The notes beneath the pieces are model-generated. The model had not been told where the DNA came from, ran no database searches, and worked only from the letters and a program-made list of their open reading frames with translations. The translations under genes and the position numbers were made by a program. A DNA stretch of 64,000 nt from Paenibacillus_AR mesotrionivorans (lineage in GTDB: Bacteria; Bacillota; Bacilli; Paenibacillales; NBRC-103111): assembly GCF_046098205.1 (NCBI RefSeq), contig NZ_JBJURJ010000011.1, positions 62,001-126,000 of the forward strand. Reading direction: 5' to 3'. The first letter of the stretch is position 1, and every line of letters starts with the position of its first letter. Shown one piece after another: positions 28,301-36,379 of this stretch.

Positions 28301-29984
28301 GCCCCTCAACGACTGGAGTGATGGGCAGTTCATAGGTGCCGGGTTTGCTGCTGTCAAAAGCAGTCATATCCAACGTATAATCTTGTTCGAAGATCAACGT
28401 ATCCCGATCCCCATTGTCATATGCCTTAGCGACCTTCAAACCGAGAGTGTCAAAGCTTTCCCCAACCAAATAAGTGGTTTTGGGATAGGATTGCACCTCC
28501 AGTCCAGTTACGGACTTCGCCTTCACCGTAATTGGGAACGTCGTTTCCATTCCCCGGAAGGAAACCACTACAGAATAAGCTCCGGCTGTCGTCATATCCG
28601 GTCCGCTTACATGATACTCCCCGTCCATCAGTCTGACCTTGCTGCCATCGTTATAGTTGGCATATAGGATCATGCCGTCCAGGGACAAGCTTTCATTCAG
28701 GAAATAGCTGGTTTTGGCAGGCTGTTTGGCGATCTCCAAGCCGGTAAGGACATCGGATTTAACCAAAACGTCGAATGCCGCAGTTTTGCTTGGTGTTTCC
28801 AAAGACCTTACCGTTACTGTTTGTGTACCCGGAGTCTGGAAGGTATATACCGTATCCGTTACAGTCGCTCCGCTGATTGCAGTGGCGCCCGTAATAGACA
28901 ACGTATACTTGTCCTTGGTTATTTCGGCAGTCGTGTGATTATTGTAATCTCCCGTTACCTCCATGCCCGCACTATCGAAGGCATCTCCGATATAATACAC
29001 GGTTTTGGCCGGAAGATATTTGATGCGCATATCCACTACATCAAGCTTCATCACATTTACATCAAATTGCGTCTCGGCACCCTTATAGCTGATCGTAACC
29101 GTCTGATCACCCAACTGATTCGGGTTATAGCCGGTGACCAAATATTCTTTCGGCTGAAGCACCTTATCCTCACCTGTGCCGTAAACCTGGGCTGTCACCG
29201 TAAGGCTAGTCAGGTCCAAGGGCTGAGTAAGCAGATACTGAGTTTTGGTCGTGGATACCTGCAGCCCTTGCGCAGGCTGTTCCACCTGAAGAGAGATATC
29301 ACTGAAGGTCACCTCTGCATCACGGGCGACGTACAACCCGGCAAACAGGGTGTCTGAAAACAAGTTGTCTAGGTAGATGGTAGTACTTTGATCGTTTAAT
29401 GAAAGTTTATATGCGTTTCCACTTTTTTGAATAGAAAACTCATAGGAACTTCCAACTTTTGGCTGCTGAACCGAGGCAAAAGACAATTTAGTTTGCTCAA
29501 TTTTGGGGGAACTAATAGCACTATTATATTTACCATAAAAAGGAATGATGGATAAATTATCATCACCCACAGCAATGTAATTGTTATTTTTTCCATCTTG
29601 AATGTTATCAACAAGCAATACCCCAAATGAAGACTGCTTTATGTTTGTATCTTTGGAGTCTGAGCGATAAGTATTTACTTTTGCCTTTGCAGATAACGTA
29701 AAGTTACCTTCGGAAGGCAACTCCTTGTGATAAAAAGAAACGCCTATTTCTGAGGAAGAAATTTTTCCGCCTTTATCCGAGGCTTTAAGGGTTACCGTTC
29801 CTGCTCCATTATCATCAGGTATTGGCGCAGGATTCTTAACTTCACTTACACCTCCTCCAAACGCCTTAAACTGCCAGTCACTAGTAGAAGAGTCCCCCGT
29901 ATCCGCATAAACCGGAAGTGCTGCTGTGGTCAGCAACAGAAGAAAAGCTAATAGGGCCGGAAGAATGCGCTTTCTTTTTTTCAT
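25356..29984 (-). CDS. SLH-anchored PL9-type pectate/polysaccharide lyase
   Basis: This gene encodes 1542 residues from ATG 29984 (GGAG 8 nt upstream; an earlier GTG is too close to it). A signal peptide (1-29) is followed by a beta-sandwich-like domain (about 38-240) and four Ig-like repeats with the YxxGExxDxxGLxVxxxYxDG pattern (about 245-575). A second domain resembling the first follows (about 580-800), then a parallel beta-helix lyase domain (about 915-1260), a Thr-Pro linker (about 1271-1305) and three SLH domains (about 1348-1542). The lyase part shows GQRIVLQEGVYKR, SYWHVKGIDF, SENNADGFAAKL and DDGWDLYTK, the polysaccharide lyase family 9 pattern, whose members cleave polygalacturonate by Ca-dependent beta-elimination. 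The enzyme would sit on the cell surface. A cre-like site lies upstream. Confidence 0.88.
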   Translation of the reverse strand: MKKRKRILPALLAFLLLLTTAALPVYADTGDSSTSDWQFKAFGGGVSEVKNPAPIPDDNGAGTVTLKASDKGGKISSSEIGVSFYHKELPSEGNFTLSAKAKVNTYRSDSKDTNIKQSSFGVLLVDNIQDGKNNNYIAVGDDNLSIIPFYGKYNSAISSPKIEQTKLSFASVQQPKVGSSYEFSIQKSGNAYKLSLNDQSTTIYLDNLFSDTLFAGLYVARDAEVTFSDISLQVEQPAQGLQVSTTKTQYLLTQPLDLTSLTVTAQVYGTGEDKVLQPKEYLVTGYNPNQLGDQTVTISYKGAETQFDVNVMKLDVVDMRIKYLPAKTVYYIGDAFDSAGMEVTGDYNNHTTAEITKDKYTLSITGATAISGATVTDTVYTFQTPGTQTVTVRSLETPSKTAAFDVLVKSDVLTGLEIAKQPAKTSYFLNESLSLDGMILYANYNDGSKVRLMDGEYHVSGPDMTTAGAYSVVVSFRGMETTFPITVKAKSVTGLEVQSYPKTTYLVGESFDTLGLKVAKAYDNGDRDTLIFEQDYTLDMTAFDSSKPGTYELPITPVVEGPAPTVLKVEVRQQQEAVWNSIVFGQSTSSSKNTVTVGSDGKVELVALEGAGKVTGDHDGISYYYTELDAEKDNFELSATINVKAFAKTPYDGQESFGIMARDAIGTAKDSSVFASNIAAIGGFSGGTGNPIGTQLFVRTGVTTTDGAGSKGIQKIMLNSARPGPDNTPYVLTLGKNNSGFYGKIGNGDSQMFFVPDILKVQDSKMYVGFYAARLATIEVSNIKLQVTSAAADAPKVEPPLQPIQPSFDIMSLNKVSTSDYSFRVMANVNGTLTLRKGQDVVKLDEPVQAGVQTIIPATLVQGDNNFSVTFLPDNTQYLTSESPVVKNFTVTMKSFGSGSDLIVTPLGTAQGTGTAESPLDLNTAIDFVQPGQRIVLQEGVYKRSAPLYINKYNDGNADAPKYLVAAPGTRPVIDFDKKSEGVILGGSYWHVKGIDFVRSADNTKGFTVGGSHNIVEDSRFYEHGDTGLQISRTDGSENRADWPSYNLILNSTSFDNRDPSENNADGFAAKLTVGEGNIFRGCIAHNNIDDGWDLYTKAGTGAIGAVLIEDSIAYNNGTLTNGQVGSGDKNGFKLGGEGIHVPHIIRNSYAFGNGAYGFTSNSNPGIIVRNNIAFDNARGNLNLSTYTGITADFQLESFISYQKSYTAADTYPSSLASDSNYLFKSGKSSNKSGVTLTDSNFKSLTPVTPTRDAQGKIVLGDFLSFVASNQEPSTPTPTPTPTPTPTPTPTPTPTPTPTPTPSDDSDSDSGPSVPTPTPTPSATATPTPSVPGPTQPAETKPVLEGPNGLELTKESVPYLSGYEDGSVRPDNRITREEVLSLFYGLLVNSDKGQTTGSASFKDLSASNWSTPAIQYFLQKGLVNGYEDGTFRPAAAMTRAELVAILVQFLPKTSGQAATSFSDSGSHWAKSAIEQAAAAGWVNGYEDGSFRPDQSITRAETVVLLNRALGRTPNPEQLTGKKGFSDLDSGHWAYYHLLESSK

Positions 29985-30048
29985 GTTCACGTCTCCTTCG
30001 TTGAAATTCGTAGAGATAAAGCGGACAAGCAGGTTCCTTGTCGAACCA

Positions 30049-30063
30049 TGTTAACGTTTTCAC
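30049..30063 (-). promoter_or_regulatory. Catabolite-responsive element (cre)-like site of the lyase gene
   Basis: Minus-strand GTGAAAACGTTAACA fits the CcpA consensus WTGNAANCGNWNNCW at every position but the first. It lies about 65-80 nt upstream of the start codon and overlaps a possible -10 TAACAT that is 17 nt from a -35 TTGTCG. A second GTTAACGT/ACGTTAAC half (30097-30104) gives an inverted pair. Confidence 0.6.
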
Positions 30064-30109
30064 TATCATACGACAAAACATGTAGTTATATGTTTCACGT
30101 TAACAGAAC

Positions 30110-30475
30110 CATTATAAACCAAGTTTTCGAGAATATAAATGCTTTTTTATAAAATTTTGTCCTGCTTATGAAAATCTGCTTTTTATTTCTGCTGCGCCTA
30201 TCAAAATCGCACAGAGGTTTTGAAGGCGGAAAGGGTGCTGGTACGTAAATGATTTTTCGAGTCTAACCCCCCCTAACCTGCTAGATTTAGCCGCTTCTAT
30301 ATGAAATTTCATATACATTTCCCCGGCAGCACTGCCAAGCTATAAATTATATATGAATTTTCGAATACAATCGGCTCCATCGTGACTTTTCCGAGAATTG
30401 TATATGATTTTTCGCATATAACCAGGCCTAACCCTTAAACCAACCAATCCTCAGCTATCCGAACTACCTGAATAC
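30110..30475. repeat. AT-rich gap with four copies of a TATATGAWTTTTCGA-like motif
   Basis: The gap between the lyase and DUF1801 genes has no plausible gene. It contains AATGATTTTTCGAGT (about 30248), the perfect palindrome TATATGAAATTTCATATA (30298-30315), TATATATGAATTTTCGAATA (about 30349) and GTATATGATTTTTCGCATAT (about 30400). These are variants of one element spaced about 50 bp apart. Confidence 0.6.
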
Positions 30476-30477
30476 GC

Positions 30478-30510
30478 AAAAAAAGAGCAGCCCCAGCCCA
30501 GGCCGCTCCC
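30478..30510 (-). terminator. Probable terminator after the DUF1801 gene
   Basis: On the minus strand GAGCGGCC pairs imperfectly with GGGGCTGCTC, followed by seven T residues. Confidence 0.6.
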
Positions 30511-30516
30511 CTCCTT

Positions 30517-30978
30517 CTATTCCCCCGCCTCATTAACCGCAGCAGCAGCGCCGCCAATACCGTCAGGATACGTTTCCTTCAGAAAATTGACCGATGCAAC
30601 AATCAGCTCCTTCAACACCTCCACCTGGATGTCGGCCACTTTGTTGATGTACACACACGCCTTGCCAGATGTATGTTTGCCAAGCTCCTGCAGCAGCGCC
30701 TCTCTCTTCGTATCTCCCACAGCAAAATAGAGGCTGGTTTTCCCCTTCCTCGGGGAAAAGCCCACCAGCGGCGCATCGCCCTCATGACCGGAGGCGTACT
30801 TGTAGTGGTACGAGCCGAAACCGATGATGCTGTTCCCCCAAAGCTTACCGGGGTATCCCGTGGTATGGGCGAAAATATCCAATAGGATATAGGCATCCTC
30901 CCGTTTTTGGGGATTCTCCACCATCTCGATAAATTCGATGACGCTGTTGTCTGTTTCCTTGGTTTTGAGTTCGTACAA
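30517..30978 (-). CDS. DUF1801 domain protein
   Basis: This gene encodes 153 residues and begins at a TTG (30978) with GGGAG about 11 nt upstream. This start gives the family N-terminus ELKTKETDNSVIEFIEMV. DUF1801 features follow: KREDAYILLDIFAHTTGYPGKLWG, SIIGFGSYHYKY, GFSPRKGKTSLYFAVG and the short helix-rich C-terminus with KACVYINKVADI. These small cytosolic proteins belong to the YdhG/YjbR-like fold group and have no established function. It is a single gene with its own terminator; the nucleoside importer operon upstream on the same strand ends with its own terminator at 31035. Confidence 0.85.
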   Translation of the reverse strand: MYELKTKETDNSVIEFIEMVENPQKREDAYILLDIFAHTTGYPGKLWGNSIIGFGSYHYKYASGHEGDAPLVGFSPRKGKTSLYFAVGDTKREALLQELGKHTSGKACVYINKVADIQVEVLKELIVASVNFLKETYPDGIGGAAAAVNEAGE

Positions 30979-31034
30979 GACTTAAACAGCTCCCTTCCCT
31001 AATCAAACTGGCTGCGTACTCCCTGTCCCCATAT

Positions 31035-31078
31035 AAAAAATCCCCCGGCCGGCACTCCAATCAAGGAGCACCGGGACG
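31035..31078 (-). terminator. Terminator of the nucleoside importer operon
   Basis: On the minus strand CCCGGTGCTCC pairs with GGAGTGCCGGCCGGG (one bulge), followed by TTTTTT. Confidence 0.75.
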
Positions 31079-31107
31079 AAGGGATTCTACAAAAACTGCA
31101 TAAGCTC

Positions 31108-32058
31108 CTACCGCTTGCCCGGATCGTACGGTTCGCCCAGCGCCGCCGGGGCACGGGCACGTCCGACCGCTCCCGCCAGCACCAGAATGGTGAGCACGTA
31201 GGGCAGCATGAAGATGAATTCCTGGGGAATCCGGGCGGACCAGTCATACAGCTGCACCACGTTCCGCAGGGAGGTGGCGAAGCCGAAGAATACCGCCGCG
31301 CCGAAGGCGCCCAAGGGATTCCACTTGCCGAAGATCATGGCCGCAATGGCGATGAAGCCTTGGCCGGAGATGGTGTTATGGGTGAAGCTGGCCGTAGTGG
31401 TCATGGTGATGGTAGCGCCGCCCAGAGCGGACAGCGCGCCGCTGATGAACACCCCGATATAACGGGTGCGCAGCACCTTGATGCCCACTGTATCCGCGGC
31501 GCTGGGATGTTCACCCACCGCCCGCAGCCGGAGCCCGAAGGGCATTTTGTAGAGCGCGTACCAGGCCACAAACACCAGTATATACGCCAGATAGGTGGGC
31601 GGATACGCCTGGAACAAGGCCGGCCCGATAAACGGGATATCCCCCAACAGTGGGATCTTCACCTTGCTGAATACCTCCTGCAGCGTCTCCGTCTGGCCGG
31701 AGCCGTCGAAGAGCACCTTCACGAGATACACGCAGAGTCCTGCGGCCAGGAAGTTTATAACTACACCGCTGACCGTCTGGTCCGCCTTAAAGGTAATGGA
31801 CGCCACCGCATGGACAGCCGACAGGAGAACCCCCAGCACAATTGCGGCAAGCATCCCCGCATAAGGCGAAAAGGCACCCATCCCCGCTTCCTCGGCATAA
31901 TAGCCGAAGAGTGCCGCGGCAAAGGCTCCGACCACCATCAGGCCTTCAATCCCGATGTTGACTACGCCGGATTTTTCCGAGAAAATACCGCCCAGAGCTG
32001 CCAGAATCAGAGGGGTGGAAAACACCAGGGTGATGTTGATAATCTCCGCTAAATTCAT
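31108..32058 (-). CDS. nupQ: Nucleoside ABC transporter permease, NupQ-like
   Basis: This gene encodes 316 residues from ATG 32058, which overlaps the stop of the NupP-like gene (ATGA) and has GGAGG 7 nt upstream. Eight to ten membrane helices cover the length. The segments ALGGIFSEKSGVVNIGIEGLMVVGAF, LRLRAVGEHPSAADTVGI and SGQGFIAIAAMIFGKWNPLGAFGAA are hallmarks of the second permease of BmpA-type nucleoside importers (YufQ/NupQ, related to the ribose/branched-chain permease group). It pairs with the preceding permease to form the membrane channel. It is the last gene of a four-gene operon ended by a hairpin terminator. Confidence 0.93.
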   Translation of the reverse strand: MNLAEIINITLVFSTPLILAALGGIFSEKSGVVNIGIEGLMVVGAFAAALFGYYAEEAGMGAFSPYAGMLAAIVLGVLLSAVHAVASITFKADQTVSGVVINFLAAGLCVYLVKVLFDGSGQTETLQEVFSKVKIPLLGDIPFIGPALFQAYPPTYLAYILVFVAWYALYKMPFGLRLRAVGEHPSAADTVGIKVLRTRYIGVFISGALSALGGATITMTTTASFTHNTISGQGFIAIAAMIFGKWNPLGAFGAAVFFGFATSLRNVVQLYDWSARIPQEFIFMLPYVLTILVLAGAVGRARAPAALGEPYDPGKR

Positions 32059-33131
32059 CCTGCCGCCTCCTTTTTCCGCTTGGCCATAAAGGGCTTCAGC
32101 ACCCACCGGACAAGTCCGCTGGACGCTACGAAGAAGATGATCAGACCGATAACCACCCGGATAATCTCCGGCGGCACATCGGCTTCAAAGCTCATGCCTG
32201 CGGAGCCATAGTTCAGAGAGCCGAAGAGAACCGCGCCAAGCAGAATACCCACCGGGTTGTTGCCCCCGAGCAGTGCCACCGCGATCCCGTCGAAGCCCAG
32301 CCCGCTGCTGGCTGCCGCCCGGGTCATGTAGCCGAATACCCCAAGGCCCTCGGTCACGCCGGCCAAACCGGCGAACAAGCCGCTGATGAACATGGCCTTC
32401 ACCACGTTGCCGTTTACGTTAATGCCGGCATATTGGGCAGCGTGGGGATTATGCCCCACCGCACGGAGCTCGTAACCCTGCCGGGTTTTCCACAGGAGGA
32501 TATAGTAGACCGGAACCGCCAGGAGTGCCAGCAGCACGCCCCAGTGCAGCCGGGAATCGCCGAACATGCCTGACAGCCAGCTGGAGGTGATGGAGGCGCT
32601 GGGTTCGATGATTTTGGAGCGCTGTGTCTTTTCCTGGAGCAGGAAGTGGCCGATGAGATAGTTGGCCAGATACAGGGCGATCCAGTTCATCATGATGCTG
32701 GTGATAACCTCATTGACACCGCGGGAGGCCTTCAGCCACCCCACGATGGCGCCCCATAGGCCGCCGCACAGCATCCCCACGATAACAGCCAGCGGAGTGT
32801 GGATATAAGGGGGCAGATCCAGCACAATACCGATCCAGACCGAACCCAGCATACCCATGGTAACCTGGCCCTCCGCACCGATATTGAAGAGGCCTGTCCG
32901 GTAAGCGAAGCCGACGGAAAGTCCGCACAGCAGGAGCGGGGTGATGCCCCGCAGGGTTTCCCCGATATCATAAGGCGTGCCCACGACTTTATTGATCAAC
33001 GCGCCATACGCTGCGAAGGGGTTGAAGCCGCCGACCGCCATAATCAGCCCGCCGACAATAAGCCCCAGAAGAATCGCCACCAGCGGAATATAGGCGGAGT
33101 CCTTAACGAACACCTTCATCCATTTATTCAT
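32055..33131 (-). CDS. nupP: Nucleoside ABC transporter permease, NupP-like
   Basis: This gene encodes 358 residues with about nine membrane helices. Recognisable blocks are GFNPFAAYGALINKVVGTPYDIGETLRGITPLLLCGLSVGFAYRTGLFNIGAEGQ, VNEVITSIMMNWIALYLANYL, YELRAVGHNPHAAQYAGIN and GLGFDGIAVALLGGNNPVG, each characteristic of the first permease of BmpA-type nucleoside importers. GGGAG lies 10 nt before the ATG. It overlaps the ATPase gene by 8 nt and the next permease by 4 nt, so all four proteins are translated as a unit. Confidence 0.93.
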   Translation of the reverse strand: MNKWMKVFVKDSAYIPLVAILLGLIVGGLIMAVGGFNPFAAYGALINKVVGTPYDIGETLRGITPLLLCGLSVGFAYRTGLFNIGAEGQVTMGMLGSVWIGIVLDLPPYIHTPLAVIVGMLCGGLWGAIVGWLKASRGVNEVITSIMMNWIALYLANYLIGHFLLQEKTQRSKIIEPSASITSSWLSGMFGDSRLHWGVLLALLAVPVYYILLWKTRQGYELRAVGHNPHAAQYAGINVNGNVVKAMFISGLFAGLAGVTEGLGVFGYMTRAAASSGLGFDGIAVALLGGNNPVGILLGAVLFGSLNYGSAGMSFEADVPPEIIRVVIGLIIFFVASSGLVRWVLKPFMAKRKKEAAG

Positions 33132-34677
33132 GCGCTGCTGTCTCCCTTCTGCTGCCCGCCATTAAGAGGCCCAGCTCCTGGTCATTGGTGTCCTCCGGAC
33201 GTACCTCGCCCACCACCTTGCCTTCATACATCACGACAATCCGGTCGGAAAGCTTCATAATTTCATCCAGCTCGAAGGAAACCAGAAGCACCGCCTTGCC
33301 CTTGTCCCGCTGCTCCACCAGCCGCCGGTGAATGAATTCAATGGCGCCTACGTCGAGCCCGCGGGTAGGCTGGGCTGCGATCAGGAGATCCGGGTCCTTG
33401 TCCAGTTCCCGGGCGATAATCGCCTTTTGCTGGTTGCCTCCCGAGAGGGAGCGCGCCTTGGCGTCGGTGCCCGAGCCCCGGACGTCGAAGTCCTTCACCA
33501 GCTTCTGGGCATGGACCTCCATGGCATTTTCATCCATAAAGCCGCTGCGGTTAAACGGAGCCTTGAAATACGTGTTCAGCACCATATTTTCCCGCAGGGT
33601 AAAATCCAGCACCAGACCGTGCTTGTGCCGGTCCTCCGGGATAAGGGACAGCCCCGCTTCGCCGATATGACGGGTAGAGCGGTTCTGCACCTCCACACCC
33701 TTCAGCAGAATCCGGCCGGAATCCACCTTGCGCAGGCCTGTCAGGGCCGCAATCAGCTCGCTTTGGCCGTTGCCGTCCACGCCGGCTACACCCAGAATCT
33801 CTCCCGCATTCACCTGCAGGGAAATACCGTCCAATGCACGGACACCACGGTCATCCTTCAAAGACACCTTGTCCACCTGAAGCACCGGCGCACCGGGTTT
33901 GGAGGCGGCCTTATTGATCTCGAAGGATACGTTGCGCCCTACCATCGCCTCGGCCAGCGCATCCGGCGACGTCTCTGCCGTCACCACGGAACCGACCACC
34001 TTGCCCCGGCGGATAATGGTCACCCGGTCGGAGATAGCCATAATTTCCTTCAGCTTATGCGTGATCAGAATGATAGACTTGCCCTCACGGATGAGATTGC
34101 GCATGATGTTCAGCAGATCGTCAATTTCCTGGGGCGTCAATACGGCGGTAGGCTCATCAAAAATGATAATGTCCGCTCCCCGGTACAGCGTCTTCAGGAT
34201 TTCCACCCGCTGCTGCATGCCCACGGATATATCCTCGATCCTCGCATAGGGGTCCACCTGAAGACCGTACAGATTGGACAGCCGTTCCACTTCCTTGGCC
34301 GCCGTTTTCACATCGGTGGACAGGCCTTTTACGGGTTCGCTGCCCAGGATAATATTCTCCGCTACGGTAAAAGGGTGCACCAGCTTAAAGTGCTGATGCA
34401 CCATTCCGATACCGAGCTTTATCGCTTTGTTCGGCCCGTCAATGACGACCTTGTCGCCGCCCACAAGAATATCCCCCTCATCGGGCTGATACAGCCCGAA
34501 GAGGATATTCATGAGCGTGGACTTGCCGGCGCCGTTCTCCCCCAGAAGCGCATGGATTTCACCCTTGCGCAGGGTAAGGGAGATAGAGTCGTTGGCAACA
34601 ATGCCGGGGAACCGTTTGGTGATTCCCCGCATTTCGATCACCACGGGAGCCGTGGGGTCCAGTGCCGCTCGGTTCAT
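33124..34677 (-). CDS. nupO: Nucleoside ABC transporter ATP-binding protein, NupO-like
   Basis: This gene encodes 517 residues with two ATPase domains in tandem, the layout of sugar/nucleoside ABC ATPases. The first (about 12-250) has Walker A LLGENGAGKST, signature VGMQQRVEI and Walker B IIIFDEPTAVLTP. The second (about 265-510) has a modified Walker A GVAGVDGNGQSE and signature LSGGNQQK with DLLIAAQPTRGLDVG, where the usual catalytic Glu after Walker B is Gln, as is normal for this family. The start is ATG 34677, 10 nt behind the stop of the binding-protein gene, with only a weak ribosome site, so translation likely depends on the upstream gene. Confidence 0.92.
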   Translation of the reverse strand: MNRAALDPTAPVVIEMRGITKRFPGIVANDSISLTLRKGEIHALLGENGAGKSTLMNILFGLYQPDEGDILVGGDKVVIDGPNKAIKLGIGMVHQHFKLVHPFTVAENIILGSEPVKGLSTDVKTAAKEVERLSNLYGLQVDPYARIEDISVGMQQRVEILKTLYRGADIIIFDEPTAVLTPQEIDDLLNIMRNLIREGKSIILITHKLKEIMAISDRVTIIRRGKVVGSVVTAETSPDALAEAMVGRNVSFEINKAASKPGAPVLQVDKVSLKDDRGVRALDGISLQVNAGEILGVAGVDGNGQSELIAALTGLRKVDSGRILLKGVEVQNRSTRHIGEAGLSLIPEDRHKHGLVLDFTLRENMVLNTYFKAPFNRSGFMDENAMEVHAQKLVKDFDVRGSGTDAKARSLSGGNQQKAIIARELDKDPDLLIAAQPTRGLDVGAIEFIHRRLVEQRDKGKAVLLVSFELDEIMKLSDRIVVMYEGKVVGEVRPEDTNDQELGLLMAGSRRETAAHE

Positions 34678-34687
34678 GACATCACGC

Positions 34688-35755
34688 TCACTTTTCAGGA
34701 ACTTTGATTTCGCCGCTGATGATCTTTGCCTTGTACTCGTCAACCTTCTTCAGCACATCTGCAGGGACATTGGGATTGTTGGCCGGCAAACCTACGCCGT
34801 TATCCTTCAGGCCCAGCACAACCGGTTTGGTGTCGAAGGAGCCGGATTCGATCAGGTTCTTGGACACGCTGTATACCGCTTGATCCACGTATTTCATCAT
34901 GGAGGTCAGGGTCACATCATTGCCGAATTCAACGGATTGGTCCTTGTCCACGCCGATTACCCAAACCTTCTTGCCGCCCTTCACACGGTCCTTGGCTTCG
35001 TTGAAGACGCCGGTTCCGGTTCCGCCGGAAGCATGGAAGATGATGTCTACGCCGTCGTTGTACATGGTGGCGGCAGCAGCCTTGCCCAGGTCAGGCTTGT
35101 CGAATGCGCCGGTATAGTTGATGGATACCTTGGCATTGGGGTTGGCAGCAGCTACGCCTGCCTTAAAGCCTGCTTCGAAACGCTTGATAACCACGATGTC
35201 CATACCGCCTACAAAACCAACCTTGTTGGTTTTGGTCATGAGGCCGGCCACAACGCCTACCAGGTAGGAGCCTTCTTGTTCGGAGAAGGTAACCGACTTC
35301 ACATTGGGAGCTTCCACAACCTCGTCGATAATCGCCAGCTTGGCATTTGGATTGGCAGCAGCCACTTGCTTCATGGCGTCGCCGATGATGAAGCCGATAC
35401 CCCAGGTCAGGTTATAGTTATCCTTGACGAAGGTGTTCAGGTTCGGCTGGAATTCGGTATCGTTCTTGGATTGCAGATATTTCACTTCTGCGCCGGTGTC
35501 GGTCTTCAGCTTTTGCAGAGCCTCCCAAGCGGATTGGTTAAAGGACTTGTCGTTGACCCCGCCTACGTCGGTGACCATACCGACCTTGAAGCCTTTACCC
35601 TTGGTGGAAGGAGTGGCGGTAGCCGCAGCAGAAGCCGCTGTAGTAGGAGCAATGGAAGCTGCTCCTTGCGTGTTGTCCTCCTTCTTGCCGCAGCCGGCAA
35701 GTGCAGACACGAGCACCAAGGATGCCGCCGTTAAAATAATCCCTATCTTTTTCAT
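34688..35755 (-). CDS. BMP-family nucleoside-binding lipoprotein
   Basis: This gene encodes 355 residues from ATG 35755 with GAGGGG 7 nt upstream. The signal peptide ends in the lipobox LAGC (about 21-24), so the mature protein is lipid-anchored outside. A short Ala/Thr linker leads to the basic membrane protein (BMP/PnrA) fold: KVGMVTDVGGVNDKSFNQSAWEAL, GIGFIIGDAMKQVAAANPNAKLAIID, VGFVGGMDIVVIKRFEAGFKAG and IIFHASGGTGTGVFNEAK. BMP proteins bind purine or pyrimidine nucleosides and deliver them to the NupOPQ-type importer encoded directly downstream. It heads the operon; no purine riboswitch motif was found upstream. Confidence 0.92.
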   Translation of the reverse strand: MKKIGIILTAASLVLVSALAGCGKKEDNTQGAASIAPTTAASAAATATPSTKGKGFKVGMVTDVGGVNDKSFNQSAWEALQKLKTDTGAEVKYLQSKNDTEFQPNLNTFVKDNYNLTWGIGFIIGDAMKQVAAANPNAKLAIIDEVVEAPNVKSVTFSEQEGSYLVGVVAGLMTKTNKVGFVGGMDIVVIKRFEAGFKAGVAAANPNAKVSINYTGAFDKPDLGKAAAATMYNDGVDIIFHASGGTGTGVFNEAKDRVKGGKKVWVIGVDKDQSVEFGNDVTLTSMMKYVDQAVYSVSKNLIESGSFDTKPVVLGLKDNGVGLPANNPNVPADVLKKVDEYKAKIISGEIKVPEK

Positions 35756-35769
35756 AACCTGTCCCCTCG

Positions 35770-36300
35770 ATTCATTAAGATTTAAGAGTTGCGAGGAATT
35801 TAGTATCCGCTTTTGATGACAAAATCTCCACGGTTTTAGGAGTTTTGGCATCAAATTAGCGGTACTTCATTTCGTCGCAATCTCTTCGCCATGCGTCTTC
35901 CATCTTATCGTTATTTTTAACCGGCCGTCAATAATATTCCTCTATTGGTAAAATACAAACCGGCTCCAATTCACTTTTACCCTTCCCAGTATGTTCCTCT
36001 TCTATGTATCCCCCCACATTGGTCAGATCGCCTACATGCTCGGCGTAAAGCAGCCGGGAGCCGGACAAAAAGCCCTGATAACATGCGGAATAGCTGCTGT
36101 TGGCGGCAAACCGCCCTATCCCGGCATGTCCATGTCACAAAACATGACCAGCACAATTTGCCCGGCGATGGGAATAAGTCCCACCCCCTTATTTACTGTC
36201 ATATATTCTAACATCATCTTCCCCGCCCGGCAATTTCTTTTCTATAGTGTTGAAAAATTTTTTTAATGTAGCCAGGTTGAAAAGAATATAGATGGAAAGC
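35770..36300. other. Long intergenic gap with no convincing gene
   Basis: About 500 nt upstream of the nucleoside importer operon. Two overlapping plus-strand frames (35945-36211 and 35991-36266) lack ribosome sites and family-like sequence. The composition shifts to AT-rich from about 36180 rightward. It may be a decayed gene; I cannot assign it. Confidence 0.45.
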
Positions 36301-36331
36301 AGGCTTTACATTTAAAATTTTTCACAGTAAA

Positions 36332-36359
36332 ATTAATGTAAAGCTAGCTTTACATTAAT
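36332..36359. promoter_or_regulatory. 28-bp perfect palindrome, likely XRE operator
   Basis: A perfect 28-bp palindrome with arms ATTAATGTAAAGCT and AGCTTTACATTAAT is centred at 36345/36346, 20 nt before the XRE start. An extra half-site GCTTTACATT lies at 36304-36313. The spacing suggests autorepression. Confidence 0.7.
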
Positions 36360-36379
36360 GAAGCCGTGAGGAGGTTCCA

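Noticed and set aside
33328..34707. 459-codon plus-strand frame opposite the NupO-like ATPase gene
   Set aside because: Antisense shadow; the ATPase frame on the other strand has all motifs.
35756..35950. Purine riboswitch in front of the nucleoside importer operon
   Set aside because: Looked for because of the operon's function; the conserved purine aptamer blocks are not present.
35945..36266. Two small plus-strand frames upstream of the XRE gene
   Set aside because: No ribosome site, no recognisable protein pattern; at most remnants.
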